From: Homarus americanus
Taxonomy: Eukaryota; Arthropoda; Malacostraca; Decapoda; Nephropidae
Direction: 5' to 3'
Length of the DNA: 64,000 nucleotides
NCBI RefSeq assembly: GCF_018991925.1
Contig: NW_024737068.1
Span: 8,732,837 to 8,796,836, forward strand
Shown here: positions 22,613 through 34,914 of the stretch, piece after piece
Numbering within the stretch: position 1 is the stretch's first letter
How the letters are laid out: the number at the start of each line of letters is the position of its first letter
Notes under the pieces: generated by a model
Seen by the model: the letters and a program-made list of their open reading frames with translations, nothing else
What the model was told of the DNA's origin: nothing
Database searches by the model: none
Program-made: the position numbers and the translations under genes

Positions 22613-23457
22613 ATGTACGTTCTCGCTAACTTCCTCCTCCGAGTGTTTCCTTAATTACGATTTAATGAGTAAATGTGAGAATTTATAAGTTTGAGAATGT
22701 ACTTCTCTCTCTCTCTTCCCAGCTTTCTCCGGCAGGCATCTCCTCAGAGACCCCCGGCAGGCACCTTTCACCAGTTCCCAGATCTGCCAACCTGCCAATA
22801 TACCATCTGCCTGCCTACTCACTGTTGCCAGCCACCTGTTTGCATGCCAACATACCATCTGCCGGCCTGCCCGCTGCTGCCTGCCACCTGTCTGCCACAG
22901 TGAAGAGGACGAGCCCGTCGGTCAAGGCAAACCAGGTTTTACCGTCACTAATTTACTGGACCAACAATTTCCTGGAGTATTTACGAGATCTAAGGTGTGA
23001 GGTGAACCCTGCCCTCTGCCTCCCCTGCCTCCCTGCTTTCACCTCACTCCCCACATCTCCTACCCCCTACCTCCCCACATTCCCCACCCTACCTCCTCAT
23101 TTCCCCTCTCCACGATTCCTAATTTCCATCCCTTAATCAACCTTTATTCTCCCTCCTCATTTCTCACTGGTTTCCCCATCCATATCCTTCACTCCTCCCC
23201 TTTCCCTTCCCCTTCTTCCACCCTTTCTCCTTCCACCCTTTCTCCCTCTCCTCTTCCTTCCCTTCCTTCCTCCCTTTCTCTACTTTACTGATAGAACTAA
23301 ATATAGATAAATAGATAGCTATTCACAGGTACATAAGTAGCTTGGAGGCGCTGGGTCAAGTAACAGCTGCCTCAAGGATGACTTAGAGAATAATGAAGAT
23401 GGTAACTGGAGGACGACCTTGACTACTGTGATACATACGTTGTTACTAAGGTATTAC
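22612..23457. other. Unique sequence with a two-copy ~58-bp duplication, no gene supported
   Basis: CATACCATCTGCCGGCCTGC and AATATACCATCTGCCTGCCT mark two copies at about 22780-22905. A CT tract plus TTCCCAG at 22708-22722 looks like a splice acceptor, but the following frames are Pro/Leu/Cys-biased and unrecognised. The part at 23040-23285 is pyrimidine-rich. Confidence 0.4.
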
Positions 23458-23825
23458 GAGGGTGAGAGGGAAGGAGTGGGGTGAGAGGGTGGAAGTGGGG
23501 TGAGTGGGATGGAGCAGGGTGAGAGGGATGGAGTAGGGTGAGAAGGAGTGAGTAGGGTGAGAGTGGGGTGAGTGGGAGAGTAGTGAGGTGAGAGGGAGGA
23601 GTGGGGTGAGAGGGAGGAGTGGGGTGAGAGGGGAGGGAGTGGGGGTGAGAGGGATGGAGGGGTGAGAGGATGGGAGGGGTGGGAGGGGTGAGTGGGATGG
23701 AGGGGTGAGGGAGGGAGTGGGGGGAGTGGGGATGGAGGGGTGAGAGGGATGGAGGTGAGGGAGAGTAGGGGTGAGAGGGATGGAGGGGTGAGTGGGATGG
23801 AGAGAGAATAGAGAAGGAGGAGAGG
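23458..23825. repeat. Purine-rich minisatellite, GGTGAGAGGGATGGAG words
   Basis: GGTGAGAGGGA, GGATGGAGGGG and GGAGTGGGGTGAG recur at about 18-25 bp. Minus-strand Pro/Ser/His/Leu frames are artefacts. Confidence 0.9.
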
Positions 23826-23944
23826 ACACACACACACACTACAGGATGGTACTGAGGGTTGCCAACGTGAAGTACAGTATCGTGGCGCAAAGGGCAACAC
23901 GACTCATTTCTGGCCTGACATCAGTGACGTATAGCTTCCTGGAT

Positions 23945-24205
23945 GTTCCAGGTGAGGGGGGGAGGGGGTGAGGGGGGGGAGGAGGGAGGGGGGATGAGGG
24001 GGATGAGGGGGGAGAGGCTGGGAGTAGGGGGTAGAGGGGAGGGGGAGGAGGGAAGAGGTCAGTGAAAGAGGGGGAATTGGGGGTAGATGGGAGGAAGGGA
24101 AGGGGGGAGGAAGAGGGGGTGAGGGGGGGGAGAGAGGAGAGAGAGGGGGTAATGAGGGGGAGGTGATGAGGGAGAGATAAGGGAGGTAGGGGTGATGTAG
24201 GGGAG

Positions 24206-24274
<69 letters not shown>

Positions 24275-24275
24275 T
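23945..24275. repeat. GGGGAGG purine tract ending in (GA)n
   Basis: Irregular G/A/T block (23945-24210), then about 30 GA units (24211-24273). Confidence 0.93.
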
Positions 24276-24324
24276 TTTGACTCTTTCACTCTGGCAGGGA
24301 GGTAACCACACAGAAACACTTGTG

Positions 24325-24328
<4 letters not shown>

Positions 24329-24405
<77 letters not shown>
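24329..24405. repeat. (GT)n microsatellite
   Basis: About 38 GT units. Confidence 0.98.
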
Positions 24406-24409
<4 letters not shown>

Positions 24410-25070
24410 TACTGGAGAGAGACTCTACATCGAACAGCGATTATGAGGAGTAGGGATTTAACCTTGCAGAGTCATGAACGTGGGTCCGGGGGGTGGGGGG
24501 AGAGGAGGAGAAGGAAAATAACATTACACCTTGATACGAGAGGGAGTAGAGTAGGGAGTCAGGTCAGTAGGGAGTGGTGGACGGAACAGACTCACTCCCC
24601 CACCACAAAAGCAACTACTGTGTCCTCTCACTCAGGCAGCAACAGAGTTACACCGTCATACTTACAGTACCTTAACATACGACTCATATCGGTCGGTCAG
24701 CAGGAGCGCCCCAGTGTCCCCTGTGACCTCCACAAACACGACTTTGAACCGTAAAATACAGAGACAATAAGACCTAGAATAGCTTAGCGTATGTGCGGTG
24801 GTGGGGTGGAGGGAGGGGGAGGGGAGGAGGGGAGGAGGAGGCCAAGGCGTCCTCTTCAGGTAGCCACGGACGCAGGCTGGCAGCGGACACCTGACAGATA
24901 ATTAAAGGGTGTGAAACAATAACGTCGAAAATCCTGTTGCGGCAAGCGAGCATCTGTGCCTCTCGACCCTCGGACTTGGCCCTATGTTGCCCACAGGCTG
25001 GGTAATTACATGTTACCAGAGGGTTATGGCGTGGTTACCGGCCCCAGGAGGTGAACACAGCGCCGACCAT
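24406..25070. other. Unique sequence, no gene supported
   Basis: A 103-codon frame (24443-24754, plus) has fairly balanced composition but no domain I recognise. A GGAGGGGGAGG run lies at 24803-24842. Confidence 0.4.
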
Positions 25071-25194
25071 GGGGAGGAGGGAGAGAGAGGGAGGGAGGGG
25101 AGAGAGGGAGGAGGAGAGGGAAGGAGGGAGGATAGAAGGGAGGGAGCAACAGAGACAGAGAGAGAATACATACATACACACACACATACACACA

Positions 25195-25228
<34 letters not shown>

Positions 25229-25256
25229 CATACATACATAAAACGAAATTGAGAGG

Positions 25257-25305
<49 letters not shown>
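25071..25305. repeat. GGGA tract, (ATAC)n and (GA)n
   Basis: GGAGGGAGAGAGG (25071-25145), CATA/CACA units (25168-25240) and GA units (25262-25305). Confidence 0.95.
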
Positions 25306-25407
25306 CTGGAACAGGTGATAGTTATGAAATATAGTGAAGGCGGAGTCTTAGTCGTGGCGAAGCAGGTGGTGGTAGTAGGGAAGGCAGGTGGTGTGACGGA
25401 GGGCAGC

Positions 25408-25460
25408 TGTGGTGGTGGTGGTGGTGGTGGTAGGTGGTGGTGGTGGTGGTGGTGGTGGCA
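25408..25460. repeat. (GGT)n trinucleotide repeat
   Basis: GTGGTGGTGG with one AGG break. Confidence 0.95.
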
Positions 25461-25565
25461 AGATTATATCCATGTAATTGGAGAAGAGAAAAGAAAATGC
25501 TAAAGTTCATAATACTAAATAATAAGGAAAATAACTTAAGGGAAAAAACTACAGACAGGAATAAT

Positions 25566-25925
25566 GACGGAGGAAGAAGAAGAAGAAGAAGAAGAAGAAG
25601 AAGAAGAGGAAGGATAAGAGGAGGAGGAAGAAGAAAAAGAGGAGAAGAAGAAGAGGAGGAAGAAGAAGAAGAGGAAGGATAAGAGGAGGAGGAGGAAGAA
25701 AAGAGGAAAAAGAAGAAGAGGAGGAAGAAGAAAAGAAGAAGAAGAGGAGGAGGAAGAAGAAAAGGAAGAAGAAAATGAGGAAAGAAGAAGAGGAGGAAGA
25801 AGAAAAGAAGAAGAAGAGGAGGAAGAAGAAGAAGAAAAGGAAGAAGAAAAAGAGAAAGAAGAAGACGATGAGGAAGAAGAAAAGAAGAAGAGAAACAAAA
25901 AAAGAAGGAGGAAGGAAGAAGAAGA
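25566..25925. repeat. 360-bp (GAA)n/(GGA)n polypurine tract
   Basis: Almost pure A/G with three related sub-blocks containing GAGGAGGAAGAAGAAAA. Glu/Lys-rich and Phe/Ser-rich frames are repeat-derived. Confidence 0.97.
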
Positions 25926-26065
25926 ACATTAGCGGTAGAAATTTCTTGTCAGCGGCGGTATGTCTGTTGCTCGTTGACAATACATCATCCCAAACGTCGT
26001 CTGTTGCACGATGGAGGAACAAGCTATCGTAAGACACGTATCGTTGAGAAGAGAGAATACAGTAT

Positions 26066-26274
26066 TGCAAGGTGTGTTTGTTGCAGAGTGAGGATGAATT
26101 GTTGCAATGTGTGTTTGTTGCAGTGAGGATGAATTGTTGCAATGTGTGTTTGTTGCGTGAGGATAATTTGTTGCAATGTGTGTTTGTTGCAGTGAGGATG
26201 AATTGTTGCAATGTGTTTGTTGCATGAGGATGAATTGTTGCAATGTGTGTTTGTTGCAGAGTGAGAATAAATTA
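26066..26274. repeat. 33-35 bp minisatellite with TTGTTGCAATGTGTGTTTG
   Basis: Six copies of GAGGATGAATTGTTGCAATG plus TGTGTTTGTTGCA, with small indels in copies 3 and 5. Confidence 0.95.
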
Positions 26275-26770
26275 CCAAAAGACATCTACGTTGCAAAATA
26301 AATCATCGTAAGTTTTTTTTTTTTTATTCTTTCCGTCATATTGAAAAATCGTAAGAGTTGTTCCGTATGCAGCTAACAGAATACAACAGCCCAACACAAT
26401 AAGACTAGCATAAAAAAATATCCCGTCGACCTAATGATGACAATTGATCCCATATTCTCAAAAAAAAAATCGTATATTAAATTTCATCACCCCTCCCCCC
26501 CCCTTCCTCATTTAACCTACGACAGAAAAAACTATATGGCTTCAAAATATCGCTGAGACTCGACCTATGGATAGATTCGTCACCAGCACAACATTGTCTG
26601 AAGAAGGGAAGGTGTATCGTCAGGTGGTTCTCTCAAGACTCACGTTGTTGGCCAGTGTATTTTGATCAAATACCTGGCCATTATATGTTGTGATGGCCCT
26701 CTAATGATGGCCATGAAAGAGCTATCCCCTGCTTCTCTCTAAGTGTTGAGAGGTGGGTGATAGGATTAGT
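26275..26770. other. AT-rich unique spacer, no gene seen
   Basis: Several A- and T-homopolymers (26311-26323, 26459-26469) and a C run near 26495. No coding frame. Confidence 0.45.
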
Positions 26771-26814
26771 GGATGATTATGCTAATAGCAGGGTGAGAGA
26801 GTAGGTGGTAAAGC

Positions 26815-27115
26815 ACTCACTACTAACACCCTGCTATTAACTCTTTCACTACTACTACTACTACTAACCACCCCCGGTCGTTAATCCCTACTACTAACTT
26901 CGCCACTACCCCTACTATCTACACCCTCTACCACCCCACTACGTCCCCCATCGCTATCCCCTTCCACTACCCCCACTACCACCCCACTACTTCCCCACCA
27001 CTACTCCTACCACTACCTACTACCACTACCCCAACCACAATCACCACTACCCTACCACTAACACCACTACCCTACCACTACCCCCACCACTACCCTCGCC
27101 ACTACAGCAAACTAC
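26815..27115. repeat. Degenerate CCACTACC/ACTACTAC array
   Basis: CTACTACT, CCACTACCCC and TACCACTACC words fill the interval with no stable period. Confidence 0.85.
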
Positions 27116-27184
27116 AGGGTGGGTTGTTAGCCATAACGGGACTTGTCAAGGTAATTGCCAACACCGTGGTGAGATGTTATATAA

Positions 27185-27350
27185 TTAGCACACCTGAGAT
27201 GAGACACAGGTAAAGGTTGACATACAGGTAACGTTGACATACAGGTAACGTTGAGGCACAGGTAATGTTCAATTAACCCACAGGTACATATATACAGGTA
27301 CACAATTAACACACAGGCAAGATTTTACAGTACAGGTAAATGCAATTATG
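27185..27350. repeat. Degenerate 17-20 bp repeat with ACAGGTAA
   Basis: TTGACATACAGGTAACG occurs twice exactly, and CACAGGTAA or ACAGGTACA recurs about eight times. Confidence 0.8.
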
Positions 27351-27460
27351 ACAGGTTAACTCTGGCAGTCACCTGAGCTCATTCACTCCAACACAACAAC
27401 GATAAAAACATGTAAACAAAGTCTGTGTGTGTGTGTAAGTCATGGTATACCTGGAATTCT

Positions 27461-27575
<115 letters not shown>

Positions 27576-27639
27576 CGAATAACGAATGAGAAAAATATCG
27601 ACTCTCTTTATAGGTAATTAATTTAAAGAGCAAATTGGT

Positions 27640-27920
27640 TTATGGTTTAAGGTAAGAATTGAACCAGGTATTTTAGGATAAGGTAAGGAGTTTATCGGTT
27701 GGTTTTAGGGGGGGAGGGCCTGGTGGAGTGGTTTTAGGGGAAGAAGATGACTTTTAAGGGAAGGGTTTAAGGTATAGGAGGTGGGTCTAGGGATTTTTTT
27801 TAGGTGAAAGAAGGTGGAGTTTTAGGGAAAGAATGTGGGGTCTTAGGGGAAGAAGGTGGGGTCTTAGGGGAAGAAGGTGATTTTAGGGAAAGAAAGGTGG
27901 AGTTTTAGGTGAAGGTACAG
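27640..27920. repeat. Degenerate 19-21 bp repeat TTTTAGGGGAAGAAGGTG
   Basis: GTCTTAGGGGAAGAAGGTGG is exact twice near 27838-27880. Flanking copies decay (TTTTAGGTGAAGG, TTTAAGGTATAGG). Confidence 0.85.
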
Positions 27921-28079
27921 AGGAAAATGCCAGCGTCGTGCGCAGGTGAAGGGAGAGGGGTGGTGGAGGGGTGTGTTTTAGGTGGAGGAAGAGGTTAGCC
28001 TGGCGAACCGTAACTCTTCTTCCTCTTGATGGAGGTGTCAGTTATTTCCGGTCTCAACCCCACCCTCACCCTCCCCGGC

Positions 28080-28300
28080 TGTTACCGCCACTACTACCGC
28101 CACTACCGCCATCGCTACCGCCACTACTACCGCCATCACTTCCACCGCCACTACGGCCATCACTTCACCGCCACTACCGCCATCGCTACCACCACTACCA
28201 CCGCCACTACCGCCACTACCGCCACTACCACCACCACCACCACCACCACCACCATTACCACCACCACTACTACCACCACTAACACCACCATTACCACCTC
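28080..28300. repeat. CCACTACCG/(ACC)n repeat
   Basis: CGCCACTACCGCCATC units with a pure ACC stretch at 28226-28256. Confidence 0.93.
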
Positions 28301-28348
28301 CCAGAAAAAAAATAGCGAGAGGCGGAGGAGTTTCTCTTGTTGACACAC

Positions 28349-28490
28349 CACAGAAGAGGAGGAGGAGGAGGAAGGAGGAGGAAGGAGGAGAAGCTAAAAT
28401 ATTAGGAGGAGGAAGAAGAAAAGGAAGAGGAGGAGGAGAAGGAGAAGGAAGAAGAGGAGGACGAGGAGAAGAAAGAAGAAGAAGGTCAGT
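28349..28490. repeat. (GGA)n/(GAA)n tract
   Basis: GAGGAGGAGG and GAAGAAGAAG units on the plus strand. Confidence 0.93.
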
Positions 28491-28540
28491 AGCCACTCGC
28501 GTGATTAATTTCATCGAATCAAAAAGACGGAGAAAAAATT

Positions 28541-28700
28541 GTGTGTGTGTGTGTGTGTGTGTGTGACAGTCACGCCATACGCTAACAGCCTCATAAGCCC
28601 ACAACACTAACTAACCTAACCTAACCCTATAATGTTATATATGCCTTATAAATATAATTATTATTTATATGGCACCACACACACACACACACACAGAGCA
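28541..28700. repeat. Short (GT)n, CTAACCTAACC and (CA)n tracts
   Basis: GT at 28541-28565, CTAACTAACCTAACCTAACC at 28608-28627 (TTAGG-type on minus) and CA at 28675-28696. Confidence 0.9.
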
Positions 28701-28759
28701 GGTGTAGGGAAATGGTAGTAATATGAAGAACAAGCTCAAGCGGGCTACCCTCATGTGCC

Positions 28760-29550
28760 ACGCCTACCACCATCACCCTCACCACCACCCTCACTATCAT
28801 CATCACCACCATCATCATCATCACCACCACCCTCACCACCATCATCATCACCACCACCACCCTTAACATCATCATCATCACCACCACCATCATCATCATC
28901 ATCACCACCACCCTCACCACCATCATCACCACCATCATCATCACCACCATCATCATCATCACCACCACCCATCATCATCACCACCATCATCATCATCACC
29001 ACCACCCTCACTATCAATCAACACCACCAACTCACCATCATCATCACCACCACCTCACCATCATCATCACCACCACCCTCACCATCATCATCACCACCAT
29101 CATCATCATCACCACTACCCCACCATCATCATCACCACCACCATCATCAACACCATCACCTCATCATCCATCACCATCACCACCACATTTCATCACCACC
29201 CCACCATCATCATCACCACCATCATCAACACCATCACCCACTATATCACTCACCATCACCATAACCACCATCACCACCACTTACCATTATCATCACCACC
29301 ACTCACCCTCACCATCATCATCACCACCACCATCATCAACACCATCACCCTCACTATCATTCACCTCACCATCATCACCATAACCACCATCACCACCACC
29401 CTTACCATTATCATCACCACCACCCCACCATCACCACCATCATCATCACCACCACCTCACCATCATCATCACCACCATCATCAACACCATCACCCTCACT
29501 ATCATTCACCTCACCATCATCACCATAACCATCAACCTCACTTTCACCAT
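28760..29550. repeat. 790-bp (CATCAC)-type trinucleotide array
   Basis: ATC and ACC units interleave with occasional CTCACTATCAT breaks. A larger unit of about 150 bp (CCTCACTATCATTCACCTCACC) repeats near 29350 and 29490. Asp/Gly, Met/Val and Ser/Pro frames are artefacts. Confidence 0.97.
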
Positions 29551-29580
29551 TAAAACTATTCTTGACGTGCAGGATGTTTA

Positions 29581-29760
29581 GTGGGGGAGGGGGGGGAGGA
29601 GGGAAATGAGGCAGAACCTACACCCCCACCCCTCCCCCTCCCCTCTCACCCCTCCCTCTCACCCCCCTCCCTCCCTTCCTCACACCTTCCCATCACACCC
29701 GCTTCCTTCCTCTCTTCATTTCCCTTCTCTTCCTATTTCTTTGTATCCTCCTCCTGCATG
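29581..29760. repeat. C/T-rich low-complexity stretch
   Basis: A short GGGGGGAGG run, then CCCTCCCTC pyrimidine words. Confidence 0.8.
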
Positions 29761-29840
29761 TCACTTAACAGCTAACAAGAACAGTTTCCTTCCTCCTCCT
29801 CCTTCCACATGAGGTTCCCTTAGAGGAAGAGGATATTTAT

Positions 29841-29955
29841 ATGGTGGGAAGGTGGGAAGGAAGGGTGGGAAGGAGGAAGGTGGGAAGGAGGAGGAAGGAG
29901 GAGGAGGGAGAAATGAGGGAGGAAAGGAAGGAAGGAAGAGGTAGGAGAGGCGGTA
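29841..29955. repeat. GGTGGGAAGG/GGAGGA purine array
   Basis: GGAAGGTGGGAAGG repeats at about 14-17 bp. Confidence 0.88.
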
Positions 29956-30646
<691 letters not shown>

Positions 30647-30894
30647 ACGCACACACTCACGCACACACACAGCGGCGGCTCGTCAAAAGAATACGTAATA
30701 TTAAAGGGTTGAGTAACCTGACACAGGTGTTCTGGTGATATATGACTGAGACTGTTATATAAGTAAGGCCAGGTGTTAAGTATGTACTGGTTACTTAACT
30801 ACTTTTAATATTTATAAGTGTTAAATAAGTGTCGTGGTGTTATTTTTTATTACAAAATATTTCATTTATATTTTTCGTTATCATTTGATTATTA

Positions 30895-31230
30895 ATACAT
30901 GATAAGAAATAGGAGTTTATGTATTTCGCTATATAATACATAGAAGATATATTTCGCTATAATACATAGGGGGGATATATTTCGCTATATTATTTACATA
31001 TAGCTGATATATTTTACTATATGATACACAGATCTGTTGCGCTATAATTTATGAATATTTCGTTATGTGATTTATTGGGACGGAATATGTTTCAGTATAA
31101 CGTTGTCTATTTTATGACAGAGTATAGTTCGTTACAGTTCCCGATAAGTTAGACTAGAATAATCTTTTTATAACCAGTGATTATTGACAACGAGTCAATA
31201 TACTTCGATATATTTCGGCATACATGTAGT
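30895..31230. repeat. Degenerate repeat with ATATTTCGCTATA cores
   Basis: TATTTCGCTATATAATACATAG and ATATTTCGCTATAATACATAG are close copies. Further ones (TTTTACTATATGATACA, ATTTCGTTATGTGAT, CTTCGATATATTTCGGCATA) decay downstream. Spacing is about 35-45 bp. Confidence 0.7.
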
Positions 31231-31407
31231 GATGATTCACAGAGAGGAGAAAATACTTGTGAATATATATCCTTATGATTCTGACTAATTCGGAATGAAA
31301 TATATGTCTTTAATTACCAATAATTTCTAAAGATAATATTTTTAAATCTATTATCAATAATTCATAAGATCATCTATAGTCTACAACACACTTTAGGTTA
31401 ACGATCC

Positions 31408-31508
31408 TCCATAACACCTAACCTAACCTAACGTAACCTAGCGTAACTCTAACCTAACCTAACCTAACGTAACCTAACGTAACCTAACGTAACCTAACGT
31501 AACCTGAC
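31408..31508. repeat. CCTAA/CGTAA array (interstitial TTAGG type, minus sense)
   Basis: CTAACCTAACCTAACGTAAC words with AACCTAACGT repeated four times as a 10-bp unit. The reverse complement is the arthropod telomere motif TTAGG with a regular variant. Confidence 0.9.
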
Positions 31509-31827
31509 GTGTGTAAAGGTGCAAAGACTTCCAATAGGCCCCCGAAACACCTCCTTCTCACCTGTCACCTGCCCTCGAGATCCTTAATCATGGTACGTAA
31601 TTAATGTCTTTTTTAAAGGAGTTGAACACCATTGAACATGAAGAAAAACAGAAGAACAATACTAATGAACATTTTCTCCTAAGTAACTGAAACGAATGAG
31701 TTCTTGTTCACTTGTTCATCCTGTTCTTTCAGATTCCCAACAGGTAGAGTCGATAACACCTGATTACTTTTTACACCTGTCGATAGAGATATTTTTGATA
31801 ACAAGATATTTGATTGTTATTGTAAAT
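31509..31827. other. Unique spacer, no gene seen
   Basis: Ordinary composition with several CACCTGT words. No coding frame. Confidence 0.4.
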
Positions 31828-31906
31828 GTCTGGTTTGGTTAGGTTAGGTTAGGTTAGGTTAGGTTAGGTTTGCTAGGTTAGGTTTGGTTTGGTTAGGTTA
31901 AGTTAG
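31828..31906. repeat. (TTAGG)n interstitial telomere-type array
   Basis: Six consecutive GGTTA units, then TTTGCTAGGTTAGG and TTTGGTTAGG variants. Confidence 0.93.
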
Positions 31907-32231
31907 GTTAGATAACACATCAGTCAGGTCCAAAAAGGCCGAATTTAACCTCAACACAAACATGCCCCAAGCAAACAAACAAAATATAATTAATCCCTAA
32001 AGAATAACAACATAATTAACATGACTCACCTGCCTCATCATAACACCTGTATTTGTTAGATAATTTGATGGGGGTTTCAAGTTCGCGTGGGGGAATCCTA
32101 TCGCGAAATATATGTACTAGTGAAATGTTGTCTTGTTTTGGTCGTCAGCTGATTATCATAAACAATAGCGTAGACAAGTATTATATTTTAGCTTTAATTT
32201 ATTTATTGAAGTATTTGTTTGTATTTATAAA
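31907..32231. other. AT-rich spacer, no gene seen
   Basis: A 72-codon plus frame from 32053 is unrecognised and ends in the tetranucleotide repeat. Confidence 0.4.
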
Positions 32232-32257
32232 CGTGACAGACAGACAGACAGACACAC

Positions 32258-32304
<47 letters not shown>
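32232..32304. repeat. (GACA)n then (GATA)n microsatellite
   Basis: Four GACA units and about eleven GATA units. Confidence 0.98.
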
Positions 32305-32636
32305 ATCAAATCTACCCTGTCATATACTTTTTCCTTCAATAGTCAACTAATCTTATAATTGTTGTAAAATTAAAATGGTTTTTAAAAATATTTCCGGTCA
32401 CTGGGTACGTAAAAAAATTTTAATAAAAATAAAAATTAATTGGAATCTAAATCTATATATATTCTCGGTATATAAATCTTGTGACTATGAATTTGTATTT
32501 ATTTTTTTTTAATCGAGTTGAATTTATTTTTTCTTCTGAAATTAACCAAAAAAAATAGCCAAGCTAAAAAAAAATTAGCCAAGCCAAAAAATAGCCAAGA
32601 TCGAGTCAGTTAATGCCAGTGTTTGAGAGAGGGGAG
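32305..32636. other. Very AT-rich spacer, no gene seen
   Basis: A- and T-homopolymers, with TAGCCAAG(C) repeated three times at 32556-32602. Confidence 0.4.
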
Positions 32637-32639
32637 GAG

Positions 32640-32676
<37 letters not shown>

Positions 32677-32710
32677 ATGTAAGAGAGAAGGAAAGAAAGA
32701 GAAGAGAGAC
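32637..32710. repeat. (GA)n microsatellite with purine flank
   Basis: About 16 GA units inside a longer purine run. Confidence 0.95.
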
Positions 32711-33275
32711 GCAATAAAGAACCAGACGATGAGTAATACACAGAAGCACCACCAAACGATCCCTCCTCCTCCTCCTCCTCCCTCACAACACACCCTCACC
32801 CTGCAACATGCAACCTGGACATCTTTCAGAACTCCAGATCATCACGAAATTAAATCAGAAACATTTCGCCTCCCTTCCTTCCCTCCTCCAAACTCTCTCA
32901 TCATTCATTCCACTAATTTAAACCTACGGAACAGGATCCTCTTTTAGCAGAACTAGTTACAAAATGTCGGGAGGTTGAAGAAAAATAAATCTGTGTAGCT
33001 GAGGTTACCAGTGGTCGACGTAAAGGGTTTTGCTTTTAGCTGAAATTAAACTTTTTATTATTTCTCAAAGAGCTCGACCGGGTCCCTTGTTGATGAGACG
33101 GTGAGGGGGGGCAATCATGCAAGCAAGTTGCTCTTCTCTCTCTCTCTCCTTCTGTCCCTCCTACACACCAGTAATCAGATGGCTTCTCCTCCTCCTGACA
33201 CGAGCTCTAGGAAGGAGAGAGGAGGGGTTAGAGGGGTTAGGTTAGGTTAGTGTACCACCAAAGATGACTAATTCA
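32711..33275. other. Unique spacer, no gene seen
   Basis: Contains a CCT run (32761-32782), a CT run (33133-33148) and GGTTAGGTTAGGTTAG at 33234-33249, a short telomere-type block. Confidence 0.45.
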
Positions 33276-33600
33276 GGATATTAAGGAGGGAGGGGAGGGG
33301 TGGGTGGGAGGTAGATGGGGTGAGGGGAGGAGACGGTAGGTGGGGGATAGGGACTGAGTGTATACTAAAGATGACTAATCCAGTGTTTTGGTAAAGGTGG
33401 GGGTGAGGGGAGTAAGGAGGAGGAGAGAGGAGGAGAGGAGGAGGAGTGAGGAGGAGGAGGAGGAGGAGGAGGAGGAGGAGGAGAGAGAGGAGGAGGAGGA
33501 GGAGGAGGGGAGTAAGGAGGAGGAGAGAGGAGAGAGGAGGAGGAGAGAGGAGGAGGTGAGAAGGAGGAGGAGAGAGGAGGAGGAGAGAGGGGAATACGAG
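33276..33600. repeat. (GGA)n purine arrays
   Basis: GGGAGGGGTGGG block (33283-33355), a unique bridge that repeats GATGACTAAT, then a nearly pure GGA/GAG tract at 33415-33590. Glu/Arg and Pro/Ser frames are artefacts. Confidence 0.95.
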
Positions 33601-33629
33601 TATTTGCAGCATTAGCTAATTTAGGCAAG

Positions 33630-33765
33630 GTAGGTAGGTAGGTAGGTAGGTAGTAGGTAGGTAGGTAGGTAGGTAGGTAGGTGGTAGGTAGGTAGGCAGG
33701 TAGGTAGGGGTAGGGGTGGAGGTAGTGTAGGTAGGTAGTAGGTAGGTAGTGTAGGTAGGTGGTAT
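33630..33765. repeat. (GTAG)n tetranucleotide array
   Basis: GGTAGGTAGGTAGG with single-base slips. Confidence 0.97.
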
Positions 33766-33974
33766 AGATGAGAAGAACCTCCCAAGACTAACCACTCATT
33801 TGACTTCTGGGGCCTGCTGAGGTGATACTACCAGTCACTCGCTTGACTCTCACGGTAACCTCTTCCTCATCAGGTAAACAATATCTGGATGACTCTACCT
33901 GTTTGGGTTTTAGACTGAAAGAAGGACGAAGGACACGGAGATGAGACAGAAATTAGGATGATTTGTGGTACATG

Positions 33975-34020
33975 AGAGAGAGAGAGGGGGGGGGAGGGGG
34001 AGGGGGGAGGAGGAGGTGTT
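33975..34020. repeat. (GA)n and G-rich tract
   Basis: GAGAGAGAGG then GGGGGGAGG. Confidence 0.9.
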
Positions 34021-34109
34021 AAACAGGTCGTACTAGCGTGAGTGAACAGTCATTCTCTTACTGAAAATGACACACTTACGTTTGTACAATAACAAAGTGG
34101 AGAGAGGGG

Positions 34110-34280
34110 ACAGGGTGTGAGTGTTTGTGTAAGTGTTTGTGTAGGTGTTGGGTGTGTTTGTGTAGGTAGTGTGTTTAGGTGTATGTGTACTGTAGGTGTG
34201 TTTGTGTAGGTGTATGTGTGTGTAGGTGTATGCTGGTGTGTGTGTGTGTGTGGTGTAGGTTTTGGGTGTAAGTGTAGGTG
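34110..34280. repeat. Degenerate GTGTAGGTGTATGTGT array
   Basis: GTGTTTGTGTAGGTGT and GTAGGTGTATGTGTG recur at 14-20 bp. Confidence 0.9.
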
Positions 34281-34369
34281 GTGTATGTTGGGTGTGAGGG
34301 CGCTACACCCTCTGTATACTCCACAGGCCAATATTGATTACCCGTTTGTCTTAGCCTGACGCCACACGC

Positions 34370-34470
34370 CCACACTGAGCCGCCCACTCGCTACCGCCCA
34401 CTATGTATTACTCAGCCGCTGCCGCCCACCCCAGGTCGTCCATTCACTACCGCCCACACTGTGCCACCCA
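34370..34470. repeat. Degenerate CGCCCACTCGCTACCGCCCAC repeat
   Basis: Three to four copies at irregular spacing, GC-rich compared with the flanks. Confidence 0.7.
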
Positions 34471-34549
34471 CTCGCTGTCACCCACGGCTTCCATCCAGCA
34501 CTTCACAGCTACCAACGACGTGTAAGCTCCACTCTCGTTCATATAACCC

Positions 34550-34785
34550 ACGCCCATCAACACCAAACCCATGCCCATCAACATCAAACCCACGCCCATC
34601 AACACCAAACCCATGCCCATCAACATCAAACCCACGCCCATCAACATCAAACCCACGCCTATCTACACCAACCCACGCCCATCAACATCAAACCCACGCC
34701 TATCTACACCAACCCACGCCCATCAACACCAAACCCACGCCCATCAACATCATCCCACGCCCATAAACACATAACCCACGGCCAC
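34550..34785. repeat. 21-bp minisatellite with CCCACGCCCATCAACACC
   Basis: About eleven copies. CG/TG and ACC/ATC variants alternate. The period is seven codons, so an apparent Pro-Ile-Asn-Thr-Lys-Pro frame stays open by arithmetic. Confidence 0.96.
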
Positions 34786-34914
34786 CCACAATAAGCAACA
34801 CCCCAAGAAACACTCCCCTCCCCTTGTACCAGCCAGATGGAGTGAGAAGTAGAAGACCTTCACTCAAGCGCAAATTGATTCAGGGTAAAGCTCTGACAAG
34901 AAACACGCAGGTAC

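Noticed and set aside
22708..22990. Exon beginning after a CT tract and TTCCCAG
   Set aside because: The acceptor-like signal is good, but the frames behind it are Pro/Leu/Cys-biased, contain a local duplication and match no family.
24443..24754. A 103-codon plus-strand frame with balanced composition
   Set aside because: No domain recognised, no clear splice or promoter context, and part lies in G-rich low-complexity sequence. A chance frame is more likely.
25051..26211. Glu/Lys-rich plus frame and Phe/Ser-rich minus frame
   Set aside because: Both come from the GAA/GGA tract. Residue content mirrors the two-letter sequence.
31828..31906. True telomere
   Set aside because: Only a few TTAGG units, flanked on both sides by ordinary sequence, with opposite-sense blocks nearby.
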